Position numbers and translations under genes: made by a program
In this document: one piece after another, positions 1 to 6,022 of the stretch
Layout: each line of letters starts with the position of its first letter
Numbering within the stretch: position 1 is the first letter of the stretch
Notes under the pieces: model-generated
What the model saw: only the letters and a program-made list of their open reading frames with translations
Database searches by the model: none
What the model was told of the DNA's origin: nothing
NCBI GenBank assembly: GCA_002384765.1
Contig: DGBM01000269.1
Location: 1,581-10,079, forward strand
Direction: 5' to 3'
Source: Demequinaceae bacterium UBA4004
GTDB lineage: Bacteria > Actinomycetota > Actinomycetes > Actinomycetales > Demequinaceae
DNA length: 8,499 nt

Positions 1-108
1 GCGATGCTGCTGCAGCTCGACCCCTGGTACGAACGCGCCGACGCCGACCAGATCACGGCCTCCATCGAGCACACCCGCCGCCGGCGACTGGAAGGGCCAC
101 GCCCATGA
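1..108 (+). CDS. C-terminus of a probable conjugative coupling protein (TraG/VirD4-like), partial
   Basis: The reading frame is open from base 1 to the TGA at 106-108 and encodes the last 35 residues of a protein that begins outside the window. The visible part has a hydrophobic stretch followed by LDPWYERADADQI and a basic tail ending in EGPRP. A tryptophan/proline-containing tail of this kind is what I recall from actinobacterial VirD4/TraG-type ATPases that bring DNA to the conjugation channel. Those genes commonly sit directly before a DUF4913 gene, as here. The stop codon overlaps the next start (ATGA at 105-108), which points to one operon and translational coupling. No ATPase motif lies within the window, so the identification rests on context and a weak tail resemblance. 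Confidence 0.45.
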   Translation, partial: AMLLQLDPWYERADADQITASIEHTRRRRLEGPRP

Positions 109-632
109 CCAACCCCTACGCGCCCGAGGAACCGTTCAGCGACCTCGACCTCGGCGAGCTCGAAGCCCGCGTCGCCGCGGGCGAGAACGCGACCGCCGAC
201 GCGATCGAAGCGATCGGCAGCGAGCTCGTCACGCTCAAGGATCTCGTCGCGAAGCTCCTCGAGTACGAGCAGGCCAAGACCCCGCAACGCTGGGCCGCGT
301 ACGCCACCGAGGAAGAGTGGACCGAGCTCACCACCTGGGTCGACACGCTGAGCACCGACTACTCGCTCAACCGGCAGTACGTGATCCCGCTGTGCTGGCC
401 GCAGCATCCAGGCGTGGTCGAAGACCTCGCTGGCCTGTGGTCCTCCTGGAAGAAATCCGCGATCGCGGCCCAGACCGCGCGCAGGGGCGGCACCAACGAC
501 TACATCGCTTGGCACGACCGCTGGCTATGGCCCACCCTCAAGAGACTCCGCGAAGGGCACTACGACATCGCGAACTGCCGTAACAGCCACTCGGATCCGG
601 TTCACGTGACCAAACACCAACCGCGCTTGTAG
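105..632 (+). CDS. DUF4913 domain-containing protein
   Basis: This 175-residue protein has an acidic, probably helical N-terminal third (residues 1-55). It is followed by a region typical of DUF4913: EEWTELTTWVDTL at about 70-82, then CWPQHPGVVEDLAGLWSSWK at about 97-116, and IAWHDRWLWPTLKRL at about 134-148. The tryptophan-rich CW-x2-HP...W...WHD pattern is the family signature. The function is unknown; family members are usually found in the conjugation modules of actinobacterial plasmids and ICEs. The start is supported by GGAAGGG at 90-96, eight bases before the ATG, and by the ATGA overlap with the upstream gene. The last 15 or so residues look unlike the family core. The frame stays open for another 62 codons after the TAG, so the original protein may have been longer. 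Confidence 0.75.
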   Translation: MTNPYAPEEPFSDLDLGELEARVAAGENATADAIEAIGSELVTLKDLVAKLLEYEQAKTPQRWAAYATEEEWTELTTWVDTLSTDYSLNRQYVIPLCWPQHPGVVEDLAGLWSSWKKSAIAAQTARRGGTNDYIAWHDRWLWPTLKRLREGHYDIANCRNSHSDPVHVTKHQPRL

Positions 633-932
633 GCAACGCAGCCGACTGATACCCCATCAGTAGCGTCCGAAGAACCCGACTCGGCCGGGCCATCGCCGCT
701 TCTCGGCCGCGTTGAGACACTGGACTTGTTACCTCAAGCGCGGCATGAACAGCGCCGTCACGACGAGCCAGTGTCGCCGGCAGTGGAGCGTGGCCGCGAG
801 ATCGAGTCGGATTCTCGATGAGCAGTAATCGCCGTCGTCCGCGAAGAAGAGGAGAAGCGCACTGCGCCCTTCTTGTCGGGGTGAGCGACCTACTGGAGCG
901 GAACTGTTCACCGGCGACGGTGCCGCGCCGCA
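633..932 (+). other. Gene-poor stretch between DUF4913 and the HNH remnant
   Basis: I see no convincing gene here. Two things stand out. Immediately after the DUF4913 stop there is a small hairpin (ACTGAT at 645-650, loop ACCCC, ATCAGT at 656-661); it has no T-tract, so it is at best a weak terminator. The frame of DUF4913 also stays open from 633 to the TGA at 819-821, giving a proline- and acid-rich peptide that includes GRVETLDLLPQAR. A further short open piece in the same frame (828-884) reads AVIAVVREEEEKRTAPFLSG. These look like decayed coding sequence, but none can be assigned to a family. Confidence 0.4.
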
Positions 933-1295
933 GTGCTCATGGCCGATGTTGAGGTCAAGAACAAGCGTGGGATCCACGAGTTCGTGCTGGGCGGTGAGGT
1001 GGACACGAAACTTCTTGATGCGCGTGTCTATGACGACAAGATAAAGCTTGCGGCCTACGGAAAGCAGACCAGTGCGGCCGGAGCTGTCGACACATCAAGC
1101 TGCCCTATGTGTGCCACCGTAAGCAACAACAACTCCGCTCGAATCTACGACCTCGATGAGGTGGACGCCGACCATGTCACAGCCTGGACTATCAGTGGTG
1201 CTCGTCGCACCCTTCGCAGGTCTTCCAGAGCGTCGACCCGGGCGAACTGCGAGATGCTTTGCGTCTCCCACAACCGATCGAAAGGGGATCGCTAG
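933..1295 (+). pseudogene. HNH endonuclease domain, probable C-terminal remnant of a DUF262/HNH protein
   Basis: The 120-residue product carries a recognisable HNH nuclease C-terminus. RGIHEFVLGGE (12-22) and LLDARVYDD (27-35) resemble the linker before the HNH domain in DUF262-HNH (GmrSD-like) proteins. These are followed by CPMC (57-60), the histidine motif DADHVTAW (78-85) and NCEMLCVSHNRSKGDR (105-120) with the final C and HN residues. Such proteins are normally several hundred residues long with an N-terminal DUF262 domain, which is absent here. The GTG at 933 and the ATG at 939 both lack a clear ribosome binding site. The segment RRTLRRSSRA (91-100) between GGA-like and NCxMLC blocks is about ten residues longer than I expect. 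The stop abuts the stop of the convergent DUF3644 gene with no bases between. Most likely a non-functional fragment; a small solo HNH protein cannot be excluded. Confidence 0.6.
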
Positions 1296-2366
1296 TCAGG
1301 GCTCGAGTTTCAGCCGGGGCTCAGACCCCGTCGCCTCCTTGAAGCCCTCGGCGGTCGAGCACCGCTTGACGAGGTGCTTAACGTACGCCTTCGTGTATCG
1401 ATAGGTCTTCGTCGGCTCGTCGTACTCGCAAAAGTCAGGCTTGGTGCGGTGAGGATTGGGGTCGCCCTTAAATGGTCGGACCTTTCCCCGCGTCCACGAC
1501 ATCGTGAAGTTGTGCTGGGTGAACACGAACGGAATCTCAGCCTGTACGGCCTTCGCCGCTTCGCCGGGCATCAGCTTGCCCAGGCCCGAGACCGGCCGTT
1601 TCTGCTCGCGCACGACGACCTGCCCGCGCTTGCCGAGTTCCTTGACGACGGCCTGCTCCTCTTCGGTCATGTCCTCATAGCGCGTGTACTGGATGGCGAG
1701 GGCGTCAGGGTCCTTGGGCGCGAGTTCGACCGTCGCGCGGAGCCGGAATTCGTAGCGCGAGTCATTGACCACGGATGAGTCGAGCCCGGACTCGTACTCG
1801 GTCACGAAGCTGCGCACGTCGGCCGGAAGAGTCCTTCGGAAGTCGCGGAGCGCCTGCTCACCTTGTGGCGTGAACGTCCCGACGAAGATCGGAATCCGGA
1901 GCCGCAGTGCCAACGAATGATCGTCCCCGAACTGGTCTGTCAGCTCGGTCTCGTAGTTCACGAGCAGGGCGTGCGCGTGACCGGACAGGTTGAGGGTCAG
2001 AGCATCGTCCGCATTCGCGTGCCGGTGCTCCAGGCGGTTCCGCAGCCGGATGAACAGGACGATGTTCGCTCGCACGGGATCCTGATCGCTGGACCATCGC
2101 TCGCGGGTCGACCGCTCGAGCTCCCAGCGCTTCGGCTCACCGTCGACCTTCACGAGCCGCTTCTTGAACTTCGGGTCCCAGTAACGGAAGTCGACACCAT
2201 CGCGCACGAACTGAGCATGGAGCAGGTAGAGCCAAGCCAGGTGCATATGGATGACGAAGCTCTCGAACGAGCGAGGCTCTGCAGCGTCGTTGTGCAAACG
2301 GACAGCTAGACAGGCTTCGGCGATGCTTGCGTCGAGCGTCGCCTGCCACTTCGGGGGTCTTGCCAC
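1296..2366 (-). CDS. DUF3644 domain-containing protein
   Basis: The minus-strand frame is open from 2720, but the family-like sequence starts at a GTG (2366) giving VARPPKWQATLDASIAEACL, a typical start for actinobacterial DUF3644 proteins. That gives 356 residues, and the upstream 118 codons have non-coding character. The N-terminal helical part (about 9-52) reads IAEACLAVRLHND and FVIHMHLAWLYLLHA. It is followed by WELERSTRERW (81-91) and DPVRANIVLFIRLRNRLEH (96-114). RNRLEH at 109-114 fits the R-x4-H pattern of HEPN ribonuclease domains. The C-terminal half contains APKDPDALAIQYTRYEDMT (216-234) and a tail rich in K and Y, DNA-binding-like in composition (my inference). DUF3644 function is not established; the family is often seen in defence or mobile regions. 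The start of transcription may coincide with the GTG, because TACGAT lies six bases upstream. Confidence 0.78.
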   Translation of the reverse strand: MARPPKWQATLDASIAEACLAVRLHNDAAEPRSFESFVIHMHLAWLYLLHAQFVRDGVDFRYWDPKFKKRLVKVDGEPKRWELERSTRERWSSDQDPVRANIVLFIRLRNRLEHRHANADDALTLNLSGHAHALLVNYETELTDQFGDDHSLALRLRIPIFVGTFTPQGEQALRDFRRTLPADVRSFVTEYESGLDSSVVNDSRYEFRLRATVELAPKDPDALAIQYTRYEDMTEEEQAVVKELGKRGQVVVREQKRPVSGLGKLMPGEAAKAVQAEIPFVFTQHNFTMSWTRGKVRPFKGDPNPHRTKPDFCEYDEPTKTYRYTKAYVKHLVKRCSTAEGFKEATGSEPRLKLEP

Positions 2367-2760
2367 AGCCAGATCGTATGCGCGGTCCCCGACACGAATT
2401 GACAGTAGTGAAACGTGCGCAAACGGCAGTAGCCATCGCGCAACCCGTTGCTTCGCAGTGTGAGAGGAACACCCCCGCGAGATAGGACCGAACCCGTTAC
2501 CGACATGCAGACCGCCGTTAGGTCCACGGGCGGGTGCCGTTTTCGGGGCGGGGTCTGCTCCTGGTCGCCCTTGCCGACTTTGCCTATAGGAGTTCAAGCC
2601 GGCGACTCCGTCGCCGACCGCCTGCGGGCGGCGCTGGCGCGCCGTCCTCGCCGGATCGATCAGAGTGCGCAAGGATTCTTCGGAAGCGAATCTGGCTATC
2701 AATATGGTTTGCTCCGGCACCCTTTAGCATGACCACCATACGTTCGCACTAGGAGGCGCA
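2367..2760. other. Divergent intergenic region between DUF3644 and the ATPase gene
   Basis: The 394 bases separate two divergently transcribed genes and should hold both promoters. For the minus-strand gene, TACGAT (the complement of 2373-2378) fits an actinobacterial TANNNT -10 box placed for leaderless transcription from the GTG at 2366. No good -35 box is visible. For the plus-strand gene, TATGGT at 2703-2708 fits TANNNT but has only a poor -35 upstream. Both minus-strand and plus-strand reading frames run through this region, but their products resemble no family I know and their composition looks like chance in GC-rich DNA. No operator or repeat was recognised. Confidence 0.4.
2751..2756 (+). 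promoter_or_regulatory. Strong ribosome binding site of the ATPase gene
   Basis: AGGAGG is a perfect Shine-Dalgarno core, four bases before the ATG at 2761. It fixes that start and suggests the gene is efficiently translated when transcribed. Most other starts in the window have weaker sites. Confidence 0.8.
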
Positions 2761-4263
2761 ATGCCGGAGCGACCACCGTTTAAGGATTTGTACTTCGGTA
2801 AGACTGATTCGCGAAACGAGTACGCCCACGATCCAGAAGACTTTGTTCGGAGCTTCGTGGACCTCAAGAGCATCACGGGTCAGATCGTCGACGGGGAGAG
2901 GACCCTGATCCTTGGCCCCAAAGGCACCGGTAAGTCGGCGCTTGCGTGGTACGTAGTTGCGACCGGATCCGGATCCGATCACTTGGCTACCGTGGTCGAT
3001 GCCACGTCGTTGCCGCTAGCGGAGATCCCACAGCTTGAGACCGGTCAACCCGCTGGGCCTGATCGCACCGTGACTGCGTGGAAATTCATTCTCCTCGCGA
3101 ACTATCTGGCCCTCTTACTCACCGATCAATCTGCCCAGTTGAGCCCGATGAATGAGATCAAGCGCGTTGTAAGACTGTTGCGTGATCACGGACTAGTCGG
3201 CGACGCAGAAGGCAAAGCGTTCTTGTCGGTGTCGAAGTCGACCATCCAGGTCCCGATCCCGAAGGTTGGGTCGGTCTACAAGCGTGAGTCGACCGCCAAA
3301 CTTGGCGTCTTCGCGCTGGTTCCTTACCTTCAGAAGTGGGCGAATGAGGCTCGTTCGGCAAATCGCCACGTCCTGTTTCTTGATGGGCTCGATTCAATAT
3401 TTCTCAACGACCCAAAGTATGATGAAAGTCTTTCGTCGCTAACGCAAGCCGCGTACAGCCTTAATCAGGAATTCCGGCGCGAGGGTTCCAGCGGGTCGAT
3501 CGCGCTGCTGCTCCGTAATGACGTCTTCGGGCGAGTCGCCCTAACGGTTCCGGATTCCCAGAAAATGCGTGATGACTTCGGGGCCGAGCTGGATTGGCGA
3601 ATTCTCTCTGGTGCTGCGGGCGCGCGCGCTCCGCTTGTAAGACTCGCCAACCTCAAGGCGGCCCACGCAAGTGGTCGCGAGAGCCTTGATGTGCTCGCTT
3701 ACTTCCCGAAAGACATCGAACTCGGGGGAAGTGGGCGGGCGCCGACCTGGGTCCCAGTCCTCCGCTACTTGCTAAACCTCACACGTCACACGCCCCGCGA
3801 CTTCCTGCGCCTTCTGGAAGAGATCCGCCGAGTGGAAGAGGAAGAGATCTTTCCGCCCTCGCGGGAAGAGCTTCGGAAGGACGTCGTGCGGGAGGGTGTC
3901 CTTCGATATGCCAACAACTACTTCGTCGGGGCGATACGTAACGAGTTTGCTGGCGCTGAGATCGGAGCTGAAGTAACGAGAGCTGCTTTAGCCTGCTTGC
4001 AAGGCGGCGGCCGTCAGCAATTCACAGCCGCAGACCTCCGGGGACGTTTCAAGGACCACGGTATTTGTGACCGTGCAAGCCAGGACTCTCTTCTGAGAAT
4101 GTTTTTCTTCGCCGGCGCGATTGGCAACGTATCCGCGCAGAAGAATAGTTATTTGCAGTTTTACCACCGCCGAGACGACGCGGATGTCTACCTCGGTGGA
4201 AAACTGATGCTGCACAATGCCCTTGTACACGCTTGGAGTATTCCCTTTGATGGCCGCGCCTGA
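2761..4263 (+). CDS. P-loop ATPase, resembles the Sll1717 family
   Basis: This 500-residue protein begins FKDLYFGKTDSRNEY (7-21), the FG-x-D-A/S-x2-E entry motif I associate with Sll1717-type P-loop ATPases. Walker A is GPKGTGKS at 52-59. Walker B is HVLFLDGLD at 203-211, with the paired acidic residues used in ATP hydrolysis. SIALLLRNDVFGRV (246-259) is a likely sensor strand, and TRHTPRDFLRLLEEI (341-355) resembles the lid region of AAA/STAND-like NTPases. Residues about 400-490 look like a winged-helix end domain. There is no membrane segment or signal peptide. Proteins of this type are thought to act as nucleotide-driven switches and occur in variable genome regions; the substrate and partner are unknown. 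The gene is visibly less GC-rich than the flanking conjugation genes (for example 2761-2820), which suggests separate acquisition. It is divergent from the DUF3644 gene. Confidence 0.7.
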   Translation: MPERPPFKDLYFGKTDSRNEYAHDPEDFVRSFVDLKSITGQIVDGERTLILGPKGTGKSALAWYVVATGSGSDHLATVVDATSLPLAEIPQLETGQPAGPDRTVTAWKFILLANYLALLLTDQSAQLSPMNEIKRVVRLLRDHGLVGDAEGKAFLSVSKSTIQVPIPKVGSVYKRESTAKLGVFALVPYLQKWANEARSANRHVLFLDGLDSIFLNDPKYDESLSSLTQAAYSLNQEFRREGSSGSIALLLRNDVFGRVALTVPDSQKMRDDFGAELDWRILSGAAGARAPLVRLANLKAAHASGRESLDVLAYFPKDIELGGSGRAPTWVPVLRYLLNLTRHTPRDFLRLLEEIRRVEEEEIFPPSREELRKDVVREGVLRYANNYFVGAIRNEFAGAEIGAEVTRAALACLQGGGRQQFTAADLRGRFKDHGICDRASQDSLLRMFFFAGAIGNVSAQKNSYLQFYHRRDDADVYLGGKLMLHNALVHAWSIPFDGRA

Positions 4264-4514
4264 TATGTCTTGGTAAACGCGCCCTGTTGGTTCGAGTGGG
4301 TCGTGGCCGGGTCGGAGTGATCGCGATGGCAAGCCGGGAGTTCGAATCGCTGGCCCCGTGAGGAGCTCGGGCTACTACCAAGCGGAGCCCAACTGTCGGC
4401 CCCGACTTCGCCGCAGCAGGCGTGCCCCTGTGGTGCCCCCGGAGGTTCGTCAATAGCCGTCATCCAGACGTACGTCGTGGGCTGGAACCCGTCTACATAA
4501 GGGATCGGGGATCG

Positions 4515-4576
4515 GCTCGGTGACGGGCAACTGACTCGTAATGAATAGGTCCGGGGTTCGATTCCCAAGGTGGCTA
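4515..4576 (+). pseudogene. Decayed tRNA-Thr (anticodon CGU) fragment, possible attachment-site relic
   Basis: From 4530 the sequence reads as the 3' part of a tRNA: ACTGA, anticodon loop CTCGTAA (anticodon CGT at 4537-4539), then TGAAT, AGGTC, CGGGG, T-loop TTCGATT, CCCAA and acceptor GGTGGCT. A possible D-arm, GCTC (4515-4518) with GGGC (4525-4528), precedes it. The structure is broken. Two of five anticodon-stem pairs and two of five T-stem pairs do not form, and no 5' acceptor strand complementary to GGTGGCT (AGCCACC) is found. It cannot be a working tRNA. Tyrosine recombinases often use the 3' half of tRNA genes as attachment sites, so this may be the trace of an old integration junction. 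Confidence 0.6.
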
Positions 4577-4802
4577 CACAGGTACGCCAGTCAACGTCAC
4601 ATCGGCGACCGTCACCTGGGCTTTGTCTTCTCCAAAGCTGTCGCGCACGAAGTCGACAGCCGCCTCACCCTTACCCCCGGGACGTGCCTGAGAAGTCCTG
4701 GACGCTCGCGCCGTATTGCGGGCGTGACACGGCCGGATTAAAGGGCCGTGGCGGGTCGCGTAGGTGTGATCCCTCGGACTAATCGCCGAGACACTCGCAG
4801 GA

Positions 4803-4806
4803 CGAC
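4803..4806. repeat. Target-site duplication CGAC, left side of IS3-family element
   Basis: CGAC directly before the left tip at 4807 is repeated directly after the right tip at 7495-7498. The length fits IS407-type insertion. Confidence 0.8.
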
Positions 4807-4889
4807 TGGGCTGACCCCATTTCTTAGGTCCGGTCGTTCTGAGAGTCGTCTTGTTGCCCGCGTCCTCGGGCAGGGAGACTGGTCAGATC

Positions 4890-5174
4890 ATGACGAACAG
4901 CAGGAAACGGCACACCCCGGAACAGGTCGTCCGCAAGCTCGGTCAGGCCGACAGGATGCTCGCCGACGGCGCGGATGTCGCCGCGGCGTGTCGCGAGCTC
5001 GGGGTATCGGAGCAGACGTACTACCGGTGGCGGAACCAGTACGGCGGCCTGAAGGCCGATGACGCGAAACGCCTTAAGGAGTTGGAGAAGCAGAACGCGA
5101 CGCTGAAGCGGCTGCTGGCCGAAGCGGAGCTGGAGAAAGCCGCGCTCAAGGAGCTGGCGGAGGGAAACTTCTAG
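4890..5174 (+). CDS. IS3-family transposase OrfA (helix-turn-helix subunit)
   Basis: The 94-residue protein starts MTNSRKRHTPEQVVRKLGQA and carries an HTH_Tnp_1 domain. The recognition-helix region is VAAACRELGVSEQTYYRWRNQYGG at about 31-54, and a leucine-zipper coiled coil follows (AKRLKELEKQNATLKRLLAE at about 59-78). It binds the element's terminal repeats and pairs with the OrfB part. The ATG at 4890 was chosen over the GTG... frame extension upstream (possible start 4851) because family proteins begin with a short basic segment before TPEQ and because AGGGAG at 4872-4877 is a reasonable ribosome binding site. A -1 slippery heptamer sits two codons before the TAG stop, so part of the product should continue into OrfB. 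Confidence 0.9.
   Translation: MTNSRKRHTPEQVVRKLGQADRMLADGADVAAACRELGVSEQTYYRWRNQYGGLKADDAKRLKELEKQNATLKRLLAEAELEKAALKELAEGNF
5162..5168 (+). promoter_or_regulatory. Predicted programmed -1 frameshift site G GGA AAC
   Basis: The heptamer GGGAAAC has the X XXY YYZ form and is in register with orfA codons GGA and AAC (GAG GGA AAC TTC TAG). A -1 slip here gives the orfB frame, which is open through this point, and yields an OrfAB fusion of about 382 residues in the uninterrupted element. A perfect 8-bp inverted repeat (GCTCACCT at 5201-5208, AGGTGAGC at 5223-5230) lies downstream. At about 32 bases away it is farther than a standard stimulatory hairpin. Confidence 0.65.
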
Positions 5175-5915
5175 GCCCGGACAGACGCCGCGCCGCCATC
5201 GCTCACCTCATGCGCAAGCTGCAGGTGAGCGAACGAATGGCGTGCCGCCTGGCCGGGCTCAGTCGCTCTGCATACCGCCGCCCATTGAACGGTGACACCG
5301 CCACGGATCCGGACCGGGCGTTGCGGGACTGGCTTCGCGCGTACGCGAAGAAGCATCCCCGCTGGGGATACCGCCGCGCGTATCACGACGCCCGCGCGGA
5401 AGGCTGGAACGTGAACCACAAGAAGATCCAGCGGCTGTGGCGAGAGGAAGGCCTGCGGGTGCCGCGGCGGCGCCGCCGTAAACGCGTCGGGTCCTCGACC
5501 GTAGACGCGCCAGCCGCGACCGCGCCGAACGTGGTGTGGGCCATCGACTTCCAGTTCGACAGCGACGAGCAGGGCCGGCCGATCAAGATCTGCTCGATCG
5601 TCGACGAGCACACCCGCGAATGCATCGGCGGAATAGTGGACCGATCGATCACCACCGACAAGCTCACCGTGCACCTCGAGGACCTCGCGGCCGTCCGCGG
5701 CACCCCAGCGGTGCTCAGATCCGACAACGGGCCGGAGTTCATCAGTGACGCGATGGCCGATTGGGCCGGCACCCGCACCGGACTCAGCTACATCCCGCCC
5801 GGCTCACCGTGGTGCAACGGGTTCGTCGAGTCATTCAACAGCCGGATCCGCGACGAGTGCCTGAACATCAACAGCTTCTACTCGCTGCTGCACGCACAAG
5901 TCGTGATCAGCGACT

Positions 5916-5923
5916 GGAAAACC
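5916..5923. repeat. Target-site duplication GGAAAACC, left side of ISL3 element
   Basis: Eight bases from orfB of the IS3 element, repeated identically at 7357-7364. Joining the flanks with a single copy restores DWKTEYNHH in frame. Confidence 0.95.
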
Positions 5924-5947
5924 GGCTCTTCGGAGTTGAGCGTGGGT
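5924..5947 (+). repeat. Left terminal inverted repeat of ISL3 element
   Basis: Twenty-four bases beginning GGCTCTTCGGAG and ending GCGTGGGT, identical to the reverse complement of 7333-7356. Resemblance continues loosely past the perfect part (GGGG runs on both sides). Confidence 0.95.
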
Positions 5948-5951
5948 GCTT

Positions 5952-6022
5952 GGGGGTAGGGGTCGAGGTCCCGGGCATGATCTGAGGACTTCTACCCCCT
6001 CGGATCGCCAAGGACCTCGACT
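5952..6022 (+). promoter_or_regulatory. ISL3 transposase leader with two mutually exclusive hairpins
   Basis: Two perfect inverted repeats interlock. A is GGGGGTAG (5952-5959) with CTACCCCC (5992-5999). B is GTCGAGGTCC (5962-5971) with GGACCTCGAC (6012-6021). The second arm of B includes part of the ribosome binding site AAGGA (6010-6014) and ends two bases before the GTG start. Inside A, GAGGTCC (5965-5971) can also pair with GGACTTC (5986-5992, sharing its last base with A'), giving a long alternative stem. The RNA could switch between a form with the binding site free and one with it masked, or form a pseudoknot. A regulatory role is my inference. Confidence 0.5.

Larger units (their letters stand above)
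4264..4806. other. Gene-free stretch with tRNA-like relics between the ATPase gene and the IS3 element
   Basis: No intact gene is visible in these 543 bases. The stretch contains a decayed tRNA-Thr copy (listed separately) and two further T-loop-like motifs (GGTTCGAGT near 4290 and AGTTCGAAT near 4340) that lack matching arms. On the minus strand at 4574-4672 there is a plausible protein tail ending DVTLTGVPV and a stop, directly against the tRNA-like 3' end. The mix suggests DNA from an old integration site next to a tRNA gene. No terminator with a T-tract follows the ATPase gene. Confidence 0.4.

Noticed and set aside
2399..2404. Perfect TTGACA -35 box on the plus strand
   Set aside because: No matching -10 box at 16-18 bases and no gene start close downstream; likely chance.
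2367..2720. N-terminal extension of the DUF3644 frame by 118 codons
   Set aside because: The extension resembles no family, has shadow-like composition, and the known family start (ARPPKWQA) fits the GTG at 2366.
4322..4362. Second tRNA-like segment around AGTTCGAAT
   Set aside because: Only the T-loop-like motif is present. The flanking bases do not pair as a T-stem and no anticodon arm or acceptor stem is found.
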